Shown in pieces: positions 16,791-25,275 of a DNA stretch of 64,000 bases. Numbering within the stretch: the stretch's first letter is position 1; each line of letters opens with the position of its first letter. The stretch is from contig JANXBK010000001.1 in assembly GCA_025057595.1 (NCBI GenBank), positions 62,001 through 126,000 on the forward strand, written 5' to 3'. The position numbers were made by a program, and so were the translations under genes. Source of the DNA: Thermodesulfovibrio sp. (GTDB lineage Bacteria; Nitrospirota; Thermodesulfovibrionia; Thermodesulfovibrionales; Thermodesulfovibrionaceae). Under the pieces are notes generated by a model. The model was not told the DNA's origin. It made no database searches and worked only from the letters and a program-made list of their open reading frames with translations.

Positions 16791-18596
16791 ATGTTTGAAA
16801 TTAAAACAAATACAGGCGAAACAGTTTTATCAGAAGGTGAAACTCTACTTGAGTCGCTTCAAAAAGCTGGTATATATCTTACTGCTTCTTGTGGTGGTAA
16901 AGGTATTTGTGGTAAATGTAAAGTTAGAGTTGCTCAAGGGAAAATAAGAGTAAATAGTTTTTTAAATATCTCTGAAAATGAGAAAAAGCTTGGATATGTT
17001 CTTGCATGTCAGAGCTTTCCTGAAAGTGAGATTTTATTAGAGCTTCCTGAGAAGCTAATTACAGTTACAGAGAGAATCTCTACAGCAAAAGTTGATGTTG
17101 TATATAATTTTTTTAAAAAAAATCCAACTCTTCTAAATCCTTTAGTAAAAAAAATCCATATTAAAGTACAACCACCACAGCTTGAAAATCCTGAGGGAGA
17201 TCTTGAAAGAGTCAAAAAAGCTTTAGGGGTTGAGTTGTTATTTTCAAGAGAGTTTATAGAGCTACTTCCTGAAGTTTTAAGAGAAAACAATTGGAGTTTA
17301 ACAGTAGTAGTTACACAGAAAGAGGTTATAGACTATTTACTCTCAGGTAATAAATTATACGGAGTTGCGGTTGATATCGGAACAACAACTGTTGTTGTAG
17401 CTTTAGTTGATCTTGAAAAAAATGAACTCATAGAATTTGCAAGCTGCTATAACTCTCAAATTCTTTACGGAGATGATGTAATTACAAGAATTATCTATGC
17501 TACAGAGGCTCCTAGAGGTTTAGAAATCTTAAGAAGATGCATTGTTGATGATATTAATGCTTTAGTTAATACTCTTACTGTAAGAAATAAGGAGGGTAGA
17601 GTCTTTGTTATATGTATAGCTGGAAATACAACTATGACTCATTTATTTTGGGGAATAAATCCAAATTATATAAGACAGGAGCCTTATGTTCCAGTTTTAA
17701 ATCACTATCCTTACTGGAAAGCTAAGGATGCAGAGCTTATTTTAGACAGCCAAATTCCTATTTATACAATACCTTCAGTTGCTGGCTTTATTGGAGGAGA
17801 TATAGTAGCTGGTCTATTGGCTTGTCAGATGCATAATGAAGAAGATATATGTTTATTTATTGATATTGGTACAAACGGAGAGATTGTAGTAGGAAACAAA
17901 GATTGGCTTATAGCTGCCTCTACATCTGCTGGACCATGTTTTGAAGGAAGCGGAATAAGTTGTGGAATGAGAGCAACACAGGGAGCAATTGAAGCTATGA
18001 AATACGATAAAGCCTCAGATACGGTTGAATTAAAGGTCATCGGAGAGAGCAAACCGATAGGCATATGTGGCTCTGGAGTAATTGATATAGTTTCAGAGCT
18101 TTTTGAAAACGGTATTGTTGATCAGAAAGGTAAATTTATACCCAACTCTTCAAAACGGATTAGATTTATAAATGAGGAGTTTGCTTTTTTTATCTCCGAC
18201 AACTGTTATATTACTCAGTCAGATATAGACAATATAGTTCGTTCTAAGGCTGCAATTTATGCTGGAGTTTCAACTCTTTTGAGGGAATTAGGCTTAAATG
18301 AAAAGGATATCTCAAAGATTTATATTGCTGGAGGATTTGGAGAGTTTTTAGATATTCAAAAGGCAGTTAAAATTGGTATGTTACCAAACTTGCCAAAAGA
18401 CAGATATATTTTTGTTGGAAATGCTTCTTTAACTGGTGCTATTTTATGTCTAATGAGTTCGAATCTTTTAAAGATCGCAGAAGAGCTTGCAGACAAAATA
18501 ACCTATTTTGATCTTTCCTCTTCTAAAAGGTTTACAGATGAGTATCTGTCTGCTCTTTTTATACCTCACACTGAAAGAGAAAGATTTTTATCTTAA
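16791..18596 (+). CDS. Ferredoxin-ASKHA ATPase, reductive activator of corrinoid protein (RACo/RamA type)
   Basis: A 601-residue protein. Residues 1-95 form a plant-type [2Fe-2S] domain with Cys34, Cys40, Cys43 and Cys73 (CGGKGICGKC, later LACQSF). A linker follows, then a large ASKHA ATPase domain (DUF4445): GVAVDIGTTTVVVALVDLE, VICIAGNTTMTHL, CLFIDIGTNGEIVVG and IYIAGGFGEFLDIQKA. Characterised relatives reduce inactive cob(II)alamin in corrinoid proteins of the acetyl-CoA pathway or of methyltransferases using ATP. I chose ATG 16791 because the ferredoxin domain begins there; a longer frame upstream would overlap the divergent gene. The partner corrinoid protein is not in this window. Confidence 0.85.
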   Translation: MFEIKTNTGETVLSEGETLLESLQKAGIYLTASCGGKGICGKCKVRVAQGKIRVNSFLNISENEKKLGYVLACQSFPESEILLELPEKLITVTERISTAKVDVVYNFFKKNPTLLNPLVKKIHIKVQPPQLENPEGDLERVKKALGVELLFSREFIELLPEVLRENNWSLTVVVTQKEVIDYLLSGNKLYGVAVDIGTTTVVVALVDLEKNELIEFASCYNSQILYGDDVITRIIYATEAPRGLEILRRCIVDDINALVNTLTVRNKEGRVFVICIAGNTTMTHLFWGINPNYIRQEPYVPVLNHYPYWKAKDAELILDSQIPIYTIPSVAGFIGGDIVAGLLACQMHNEEDICLFIDIGTNGEIVVGNKDWLIAASTSAGPCFEGSGISCGMRATQGAIEAMKYDKASDTVELKVIGESKPIGICGSGVIDIVSELFENGIVDQKGKFIPNSSKRIRFINEEFAFFISDNCYITQSDIDNIVRSKAAIYAGVSTLLRELGLNEKDISKIYIAGGFGEFLDIQKAVKIGMLPNLPKDRYIFVGNASLTGAILCLMSSNLLKIAEELADKITYFDLSSSKRFTDEYLSALFIPHTERERFLS

Positions 18597-19685
18597 AAGA
18601 TGTATATTTCCTACGGATACGTTCCTTAAACCAGCCTTTTTAGCTACCTCCATACAATCATAGGCAAGCTTTTTTGAGGTAAAAGGTAAATCATCCATAT
18701 AAAAGTGAGGATAGAAAGCAAGGAGTCTGTAGGGAATATTTGGGTTTACAGAAGCAATAAAGTTTGATATTTTTTCAACTTCTTCAATATCAATATATCC
18801 TGGAACTAAAAGAGTACTGGCAACAAGAAGAGGTGGATTTTTTCTTTCATTTATGTATTTTCCTACAAATTGGAAGTTTTCTTTTGTTCTTTTATTTGAG
18901 ACACCAGTAAGAGCAATATGAAGATTTTCATCCCATGCTTTAAGATCAAACTTAATACATCCTCCGGAGATAAGACTTAACTGCACCATTTTTTTAAGAT
19001 AAGCAGGATTCATTGAGCCATTTGTTTCCCAACATATTCTTAAGATTCTGCCTTTCTTCACTTTAATTGCCTTTTCTGATGCATATAAGGCAAAAACTAT
19101 TTGAACTGATGGGTCTCCGCCAAAATAACAAATACAAGACACAGAAGGTTTCAAACTTTTTAAAAGATCCTCAACAGTATTACTTTTAGGACTAAAGGTT
19201 CTCTCTTTAAAATGCCAGTTTTGACAGAAAAGGCAGTTAAAGGAGCAAGCATGGAAAAATACTGCAAGATTATAGTAGCCATATTCAGCTCCTTTAGTAT
19301 AGGCAAACTCAGGATATCCTGCTCCAGTTCCTGCAGGACATACCCAATCTGCTACACAGTTTGTAGGAAGAGGATCAAGATACCAGCTTAGTTTTCCTTG
19401 TCCGTACAAGGGAGCCTTAAGCTTTCCAGCTTCATTTTTTCTTAATCCACAGTATCCATATTGGGAGTCTGCAATTTTACACTCATTTGCACATATTTTA
19501 CATTGAACTCCTGTTTCTGATTTAGGGATTTCACCTGGTAGACCATATAAAACTCTACTTTCTTTATGAGCTTTTAATACAAAAGGTAAAGCTTTATTTG
19601 GATAACTTTTTATACATTTTAGACAGAGGCTTAAATGTTTTGAAATATAAGAAGAGCTTTCTTCACATATTTTGCAAATTCCCAT
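18588..19685 (-). CDS. Radical SAM protein of the pyruvate-formate-lyase-activating-enzyme group
   Basis: A 365-residue protein with two N-terminal cysteine clusters before the radical SAM core: Cys4/Cys7/Cys21/Cys24, zinc-ribbon-like, and Cys62/Cys65/Cys69/Cys79. The SAM [4Fe-4S] motif CSFNCLFC is at residues 147-154. Downstream, YFGGDPSVQ and CWETNGSMN are typical of COG1180/PflA-like proteins of unknown substrate. A missing partner glycyl-radical enzyme argues against true PflA. The start ATG has TATAAT five bases upstream and no ribosome site. The end overlaps the convergent ferredoxin-ATPase gene by nine bases. Confidence 0.8.
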   Translation of the reverse strand: MGICKICEESSSYISKHLSLCLKCIKSYPNKALPFVLKAHKESRVLYGLPGEIPKSETGVQCKICANECKIADSQYGYCGLRKNEAGKLKAPLYGQGKLSWYLDPLPTNCVADWVCPAGTGAGYPEFAYTKGAEYGYYNLAVFFHACSFNCLFCQNWHFKERTFSPKSNTVEDLLKSLKPSVSCICYFGGDPSVQIVFALYASEKAIKVKKGRILRICWETNGSMNPAYLKKMVQLSLISGGCIKFDLKAWDENLHIALTGVSNKRTKENFQFVGKYINERKNPPLLVASTLLVPGYIDIEEVEKISNFIASVNPNIPYRLLAFYPHFYMDDLPFTSKKLAYDCMEVAKKAGLRNVSVGNIHLLR

Positions 19686-19690
19686 AATTA

Positions 19691-19696
19691 ATTATA
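19691..19696 (-). promoter_or_regulatory. -10 box (TATAAT) of the radical SAM gene, leaderless type
   Basis: Minus-strand TATAAT ends five bases before the ATG at 19685. The same short gap of 38 bases must also hold the promoter and ribosome site of cysS. Confidence 0.5.
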
Positions 19697-19723
19697 AAAT
19701 AATTTAAAACTTAAGGAGGAGAC

Positions 19724-21184
19724 ATGAGGGTTTTTAATACTCTCACAGGCAGGCTTGAGGAGTTTGTTCCTATAAATGACAATTTTGTTGGAATGTATGT
19801 CTGCGGAGTTACAGTTTATGATCTTTGTCACATAGGACATGCAAGAAGCGCTGTTGTTTTTGATGTTATTGTTAGATATCTTCGTTATAAGGGCTACAAA
19901 GTTAAATTTGTAAAAAACTTTACGGACATAGACGATAAAATCATTAACCGAGCCAATAAGGAAGGAGTCTCATGGAGGCAGATCGCTGAAAAATACACAG
20001 AAGAATACTATAAAGATATGGACAGACTCGGTATAATGAGAGCTGATGTGGAACCAAAAGCAACAGAGCATATTGAAGAGATGATAAAGATTGTACAGAC
20101 TTTGATTGATAAGGGATTTGCATATACTGTAGAGGAAGAGGAGGGCAAAAGTGTCTACTTTGCTGTAGAAAAGTTTCCAGACTATGGAAAGCTTTCTAAG
20201 AAAAGAATTGAGGAACTTGAGGCTGGAGCACGAGTGGAAGTAGATGAGAAAAAAAGAAATCCTTTAGATTTTGCTCTGTGGAAGGCATCAAAGCAGGGAG
20301 AACCTTGGTGGGAGTCGCCTTGGGGCAAGGGAAGACCAGGTTGGCATATAGAATGTTCTGCGATGTCACTTAAGCATATTGGTGAAAGCATTGATATACA
20401 TGGAGGAGGTGCGGATCTTATATTCCCTCATCATGAAAATGAGATAGCTCAATCTGAAGCCTATACAGGAAAGCTGTTTGCTAAATACTGGCTTCATAAT
20501 GGTTTTGTAACTATAAATAGGGAGAAGATGTCAAAGTCTCTCGGAAATGTTTTAAATATTAGAGACCTACTCGAGCTCTATGATGCAGAAGCAATAAGAC
20601 TATTTTTAATTTCAAGCCATTATCGTAGTCCTATAGAGTTTTCCCCTGAATATATAAAAGAGGCTGAGTTAAGCCTTGATAGAGCTTACAGTACTATTAT
20701 GAGGATGGAAGAGGTTGAAAGAAGTGCAAAAGGTAAAAAACCAACAGGAATGTCTCAGGAAATACAAAGAGCTTTAGAAACATTAAAAACGAATTTTGAG
20801 GAGGCAATGGATGAAGATTTCAATACTGCTAAGGCTGTTGGATTTATCTTTGATTTTATAAAAGAAATCAACCGTTTCATAGATAAAAAACCATCAGAGG
20901 AAGAAATTGAGATCATAAAAAAATCAAAGGAGTTTTTAAGGGAAGTTGGAAGCATTCTTAACATTCTTCAAAGAAAGCCTATTCAGTGGTATAGATCACT
21001 TTTGAAGATTAAAAAAATATCCTTGTCTGAAGAGGAGATAGAAAAACTTATTGAAGAAAGAGCTATAGCAAGAAAAAATAAAGAATGGCAAAGAGCAGAC
21101 AAAATTAGACAGGAGCTTTCAGCTAAAGGCATAATTCTTGAGGACTGGGTAGACAGAACCGTATGGAAAGTAAAGATAGAGTAA
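19724..21184 (+). CDS. cysS: Cysteinyl-tRNA synthetase
   Basis: A 486-residue class I aminoacyl-tRNA synthetase that charges tRNA-Cys. It has YVCGVTVYDLCHIGHARS (zinc Cys and HIGH motif, residues about 25-42), GWHIECSAMS and IFPHHENEIAQSEA (remaining zinc ligands), and the EKMSKSLGN loop. Length is close to 465-490 for the family. It has a good ribosome site (AAGGAGGAGA). The stop overlaps the rlmB start region by 22 bases, so cysS and rlmB form an operon. Confidence 0.97.
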   Translation: MRVFNTLTGRLEEFVPINDNFVGMYVCGVTVYDLCHIGHARSAVVFDVIVRYLRYKGYKVKFVKNFTDIDDKIINRANKEGVSWRQIAEKYTEEYYKDMDRLGIMRADVEPKATEHIEEMIKIVQTLIDKGFAYTVEEEEGKSVYFAVEKFPDYGKLSKKRIEELEAGARVEVDEKKRNPLDFALWKASKQGEPWWESPWGKGRPGWHIECSAMSLKHIGESIDIHGGGADLIFPHHENEIAQSEAYTGKLFAKYWLHNGFVTINREKMSKSLGNVLNIRDLLELYDAEAIRLFLISSHYRSPIEFSPEYIKEAELSLDRAYSTIMRMEEVERSAKGKKPTGMSQEIQRALETLKTNFEEAMDEDFNTAKAVGFIFDFIKEINRFIDKKPSEEEIEIIKKSKEFLREVGSILNILQRKPIQWYRSLLKIKKISLSEEEIEKLIEERAIARKNKEWQRADKIRQELSAKGIILEDWVDRTVWKVKIE

Positions 21185-21915
21185 TTTTTATTTATGGTAT
21201 AAATCCTATTTTAGAGGCTTTTAAGGTTAAAGATGCTGTGAAGGAGATTTATATTTCTAGGAGAAGACAGAGTAAACTTACTGATATTTTAGAGCTTTCA
21301 AAAAGATATGGAGTTTCTGTTAAGATTGTAGATAATGAGTTTTTTAAAAGGTTTGATTATGAATCCCATCAAGGAGTTATAGCAAAAGTTAAGCCTAAAA
21401 AAACACTTACTATCCAAGAAGCATTAAAAATTCCTGAAGATAGAAATGAGACAGCTTTCTATATAGTTGTTGATTTAGTTGAGGATCCTCAAAACTTTGG
21501 AGCAATTCTTAGAGTAGCAGATTCTGTAGGAGCCCATGCAGTTGTTTATCAAGAAAGACACTCAGTTGGGCTTACTCCCTCTGTATGGAAAGCATCAGCT
21601 GGGGCTGTCTGGCATATAAATCTTGTACAGATTAACAATATTAAATATGCGATAAAATATTTAAAAGAAAAGGATATAAAAATTATAGGTGCTGAAGCCG
21701 ACTCAAAGCATAGCTTTTGGGATGTAGACTTTACCCAACCCATAGCTTTAGTTGTAGGTTCTGAAGCAAAAGGCATAAGAGCAACAGTAAAAGCCTTATG
21801 CGACAGGATAGTGAAAATTCCAATGAAAGGCAAACTAAACTCTTTAAATGTCTCTGTTGCTACAGCTGTATTAGCCTATGAGGTTTTAAGACAAAGAACT
21901 TTTAATACTCTGTAG
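21163..21915 (+). CDS. rlmB: 23S rRNA 2'-O-methyltransferase RlmB (TrmH family)
   Basis: A 250-residue SpoU/TrmH SPOUT methyltransferase. The N-terminal substrate-binding domain begins FIYGINPILEAFK. The SPOUT domain has DLVEDPQNFGAILRVADSVGAHAVV, LVVGSEAKGIR and GKLNSLNVSVATAVLAYE. RlmB methylates G2251 of 23S rRNA in Escherichia coli; RlmB is the likeliest member, although other TrmH methyltransferases are similar. The cysS-rlmB pairing is common. The tail overlaps the convergent pseudo-receiver gene by 14 bases. Confidence 0.88.
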   Translation: MESKDRVIFIYGINPILEAFKVKDAVKEIYISRRRQSKLTDILELSKRYGVSVKIVDNEFFKRFDYESHQGVIAKVKPKKTLTIQEALKIPEDRNETAFYIVVDLVEDPQNFGAILRVADSVGAHAVVYQERHSVGLTPSVWKASAGAVWHINLVQINNIKYAIKYLKEKDIKIIGAEADSKHSFWDVDFTQPIALVVGSEAKGIRATVKALCDRIVKIPMKGKLNSLNVSVATAVLAYEVLRQRTFNTL

Positions 21916-22306
21916 CAAACTCTTTAAATGCCTTGTAAAGATTTTGATACTCTGAGTAGCTTCTTTTAAAGTAAAGAGAGAAGTTATCGATGTGTTTACT
22001 GTTAACTACAAGATCAAAACCTTCTTTGAAAGCAAGAAATCTATCCATTGTAGGTAAACTGTCTCCCCATAAAGCTATGAATAAATTTCTTCTTTTATAC
22101 ATAGGCAAGTTTCTAAGAGTTTGAATTATTTCTTTTGAATTTTCAGACTCTTCCACTACAATCACAGAGATCTCATCTACCTCAATACTATGAATTATAT
22201 CTTCTAGGGAAGAAAGTGAGACACACTCAAATCCAAAAATTTTGAGAGCCTCTATGATTTTCTTTATCTTGTCTTCTCTTTTTCCATAAATTATAGCTTT
22301 CGACAT
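21902..22306 (-). CDS. Degenerate receiver (pseudo-receiver) protein linked to PilT ATPases
   Basis: A 134-residue protein with the alternating strand-helix pattern of a response-regulator receiver (AIIYGKREDKIKKIIEALK, VIVVEES, LFIALWG). The acidic pocket and phosphoacceptor are lost: the position expected for Asp after the third strand is Glu-Glu (VVEES), and the first strand ends in YGKRE instead of a DD pair. It is probably a protein-protein interaction module that does not need phosphorylation. Its ATG shares one base with the stop of the upstream PilT-like gene (TAATG), so it is coupled to it. I cannot name a family; the receiver assignment is a fold-level judgement. Confidence 0.6.
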   Translation of the reverse strand: MSKAIIYGKREDKIKKIIEALKIFGFECVSLSSLEDIIHSIEVDEISVIVVEESENSKEIIQTLRNLPMYKRRNLFIALWGDSLPTMDRFLAFKEGFDLVVNSKHIDNFSLYFKRSYSEYQNLYKAFKEFATEY

Positions 22307-23487
22307 TAAGTTCCTTTTTTTATTTTCTTTTCATATTCAAAATCTATTCTTAATCCTTCTATATCAGTAGTTTTTTCTCCCTTCTGAGCCTTTATTCTGT
22401 CAATTTCTTTTCTTACAACTGTTTTTCTTGAAGCGTAGGCTAAAGCAGTCTCTTCGGTAATAAACCCCTCATTGTAGAGTTTAACAATAGATTGATCAAA
22501 TGTATGCATTCCAAAAGCACCTGAGGTTTCAATTACATCATAAAATGTTCTGTCTGGAGTCTCACCATTAAGTATGAGCTCTCTTACTCTTAAGTTTTTT
22601 CTCATAACTTCAGTTGCTAAAATTCTTCCCTCATCTACTCTTGGTAAAAGCCTCTGACTTACTACCCATTTAAGGGAGTCGGCCACTCTAAGTCTTGTAA
22701 AACTTTCTTCTTGTATAGGCACCATACTTAAAATTCTATGGATAGTCTGTCCCGCATCTGTTGTATGAAGAGTACTTAAGACAAGATGTCCTGTTTCAGC
22801 TGCCATTAAGGCAATTTCAAGGCTTTCTCTGTCTCTTATCTCTCCAACAAAGATTACATGAGGCGCTTGTCTTAAAGCAGCACGTAATCCCTCTGCAAAG
22901 CTGAAAAAGTCTACTCCTAATTCTCTCTGTTCAAAAGTAGCTTTTTTGTGATTATGAATGAACTCAATAGGATCCTCAAGAGTTATTATATGACAGGGTC
23001 TTGATTCATTTATTAACTCAAGAATAACAGCCAAAGTAGTTGATTTACCTGATCCTGTAGGACCTGTAACAAGAATCAATCCGAATTTTTCCTCAGCAAT
23101 TTCATATATAATCTTAGGAAGATAAAGTTCTTCCGCAGTAGGAATCCTATCTGGTAGTTTTCTCATTGCAATCGAGAAGTAACCTCTTTGAGAGAAAACA
23201 TTTACTCTAAAACGGATTTTTTCTAAAGAGTAGGAAAAGTCACAGTATCCTTGGCTAAAGTAGTTTTCAAAGAGTCTTTTATGGGTATTTGATATTAATG
23301 TCAGAGCAATTTTTTCCGTATGAAAAGGAGTAAGAGTCTGAATAGGGCAACTTTTTATTATAACAGGCTTTAGTTCACCCCAAAGGATAACTTGAGGTGG
23401 TCTTCCAACAGTAAAAATAATATCTGATATCTCTGGATGATAATCAACAAGACTCTTTAATATATGGTCAAGTTCCTGTTTTCTCAT
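22306..23487 (-). CDS. PilT/PilU-like type IV pilus retraction ATPase (second copy)
   Basis: A 393-residue secretion ATPase of the PilT group. It has Walker A GPTGSGKSTTLAVI (residues about 138-151), the Asp box LEDPIEF, Walker B VIFVGEIRDRESLE, and the His box LSTLHTTDA. Compared with the downstream-strand neighbour PilT it has a longer N-terminus and C-terminus, and it lacks the AxNLIRE motif found in PilT (here RVRELILNGE). These differences suit PilU or another accessory retraction ATPase. It overlaps pilT by four bases. Confidence 0.85.
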   Translation of the reverse strand: MRKQELDHILKSLVDYHPEISDIIFTVGRPPQVILWGELKPVIIKSCPIQTLTPFHTEKIALTLISNTHKRLFENYFSQGYCDFSYSLEKIRFRVNVFSQRGYFSIAMRKLPDRIPTAEELYLPKIIYEIAEEKFGLILVTGPTGSGKSTTLAVILELINESRPCHIITLEDPIEFIHNHKKATFEQRELGVDFFSFAEGLRAALRQAPHVIFVGEIRDRESLEIALMAAETGHLVLSTLHTTDAGQTIHRILSMVPIQEESFTRLRVADSLKWVVSQRLLPRVDEGRILATEVMRKNLRVRELILNGETPDRTFYDVIETSGAFGMHTFDQSIVKLYNEGFITEETALAYASRKTVVRKEIDRIKAQKGEKTTDIEGLRIDFEYEKKIKKGT

Positions 23488-24563
23488 ACAAAAGCCTCCA
23501 ATGGAGACTCTGTAAGGAATTTTACAAATTTTTGTTTATCTGTTGCTCTTTCATAGGCATCCTCAGGTGAGATTTTTCCTTGCAGAAGTAAATCCATTAG
23601 TGAGTCATCCATGGTTTGCATTCCTATCTTTTTACTTGTTTGTATTATAGAGGTTATTTGATGAGTTTTATTTTCTCTTATAAGGTTTGCTGTGGCGTAT
23701 GTATTTATCATTACTTCACAAGCAGCTACCCTGCCTCTTCCATCTGCTCTTTTAAGAAGAACTTGAGATACAACAGCCTGTAAAGACTCACTAAGTGAGG
23801 TTCTTACCTGTGCTTGCTGTGCTGGTGGAAAAACATCTATAATTCTGTCAATTGTTTTGATCGCACCTGAAGTATGCAAAGTACTTAACACAAGGTGTCC
23901 TGTAGCGGCAGCCTCTAAAGCAAGCTGAATTGTTTCAAGATCTCGCATCTCACCAACAAGGATTATATCAGGATCTTCTCTTAAAGCAGCTCTTAAGGCT
24001 TTCGCAAAACTCTCCGTATGTGTTCCCACCTCTCTATAGGAAATTACACAGCCTTTGTGGGGATGGACAAATTCTATAGGATCTTCAATTGTTACTATTC
24101 TGTCTCTTCTATTACTGTTTGCGTAATCAATTATTGCGGCAAGAGTTGTTGATTTACCTGCACCTGTTGGACCTGTAACGAGGACAAGCCCCTTTTTAAG
24201 CATAGCAAATTTTTTTAATACCTGAGGTAGTCCAAGTTGATCAATTGTCTTTATTTCGTTGGGAATATATCTAAAAGCAGCACCAACTCCATCTTTATGC
24301 ATAAAGTAGTTAACACGAAAACGACCTACTCCTGGAATCTCATAGGCAAAATCTATATCTCCGGTATCTTCAAAGATTTTTATTTTTTCTTCAGGTGTTA
24401 TCTCATAAAGAAGTTTTCTAAGCTCTTCATTATCAAGAACTTTATACTGAACCCTTACAAGTTCTCCATGTATTCTTAAGATAGGTTGACTTCCAGCAAC
24501 CAGATGAAGATCACTTGCTTTTTGCTCAAGCATTAATTTAAAGAAAGCATCAATTCTTGCCAT
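23484..24563 (-). CDS. pilT: Twitching motility retraction ATPase PilT
   Basis: A 359-residue hexameric ATPase that powers type IV pilus disassembly. Visible motifs: DLHLVAGSQPILRIHG at the N-terminus, Walker A GPTGAGKSTTLAAI, Asp box IEDPIEFVH, Walker B DIILVGEMRDLETI, His box LSTLHTSGA, and the C-terminal retraction motif ATANLIRENK. Length is typical. The ATG at 24563 follows TATAAT by five bases without a ribosome site. The gene heads a pilT-pilU-like-pseudo-receiver operon; no pilin genes are in the window. Confidence 0.94.
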   Translation of the reverse strand: MARIDAFFKLMLEQKASDLHLVAGSQPILRIHGELVRVQYKVLDNEELRKLLYEITPEEKIKIFEDTGDIDFAYEIPGVGRFRVNYFMHKDGVGAAFRYIPNEIKTIDQLGLPQVLKKFAMLKKGLVLVTGPTGAGKSTTLAAIIDYANSNRRDRIVTIEDPIEFVHPHKGCVISYREVGTHTESFAKALRAALREDPDIILVGEMRDLETIQLALEAAATGHLVLSTLHTSGAIKTIDRIIDVFPPAQQAQVRTSLSESLQAVVSQVLLKRADGRGRVAACEVMINTYATANLIRENKTHQITSIIQTSKKIGMQTMDDSLMDLLLQGKISPEDAYERATDKQKFVKFLTESPLEAFV

Positions 24564-24568
24564 GCTAA

Positions 24569-24574
24569 ATTATA
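24569..24574 (-). promoter_or_regulatory. -10 box of the pilT operon (leaderless type)
   Basis: Minus-strand TATAAT ends five bases before the pilT ATG; there is no purine-rich ribosome site. Confidence 0.5.
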
Positions 24575-24617
24575 ATCTAAAATTTTTATAAATGTAAATA
24601 ATATTTTAAAAAAAGTT

Positions 24618-24623
24618 TATAAT
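24618..24623 (+). promoter_or_regulatory. -10 box of the gph operon (leaderless type)
   Basis: TATAAT ends seven bases before the ATG at 24631, which puts the expected transcription start at the start codon. Confidence 0.5.
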
Positions 24624-24630
24624 TTAGAAA

Positions 24631-25275
24631 ATGGGTGTAGATTTAATAATTTTTGATTTAGATGGAACATTAGTTGACTCTTGCGAGGATATAACAAATG
24701 CACTGAATTACTGTTTAAAAGAAAGAGGATATGAAGGATTGTCTTCAAATATAGTAAAAACAATGATTGGAGAAGGGGTTAAAAAACTCATACAAAAAGT
24801 GATAGAGTATAAACAACTACAAATATCTTCTGAAGAGATGATAGAATGTTTTGTGAGTTACTATAAAGCTCATATAACAGATTTTACAAAACCCTATCCT
24901 AAGGTTAAAGAAACCTTAAAGATTCTTAAGAATATTAAAAAGGCTATAATTTCTAATAAACTTACAGAGCTTACAATACAAACAGTTAAAAATTTATCTC
25001 TTATTCATTACTTCGACTTTATAGGAGGTAGTGACAGCTTTCAGGAAAGAAAACCCTCTGCTTTACCAATTATTGAAGTTATGAAAAAACTCAATTCAAA
25101 ACCAGAAAACACAATTATTGTTGGAGACAGTGAGCTTGACATTAAAGCAGGTAAATCAGCAAAGATTAAAACAGTAGCAGTTACTTATGGGTATGGAGAT
25201 AAAGATTCTCTCTCTGAGGCAGATTTTAAGATAGACAGATTTGAAGATTTAATAGAGATTGTTAAAAAGCTATGA
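24631..25275 (+). CDS. HAD-family phosphatase, phosphoglycolate phosphatase-like
   Basis: A 214-residue haloacid dehalogenase-superfamily hydrolase. It has motif I IFDLDGTLVDS (nucleophile Asp near residue 9), motif II around AIISNKLTE, a motif III Lys (QERKPSALP), and motif IV GDSELDIKAGKSA. The helical cap lies between motifs I and II. The best match is the Gph group, which hydrolyses 2-phosphoglycolate, but HAD specificities are hard to assign by sequence. The stop overlaps the next ATG (ATGA), forming an operon with the CooC-like ATPase and mazG. Confidence 0.8.
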   Translation: MGVDLIIFDLDGTLVDSCEDITNALNYCLKERGYEGLSSNIVKTMIGEGVKKLIQKVIEYKQLQISSEEMIECFVSYYKAHITDFTKPYPKVKETLKILKNIKKAIISNKLTELTIQTVKNLSLIHYFDFIGGSDSFQERKPSALPIIEVMKKLNSKPENTIIVGDSELDIKAGKSAKIKTVAVTYGYGDKDSLSEADFKIDRFEDLIEIVKKL

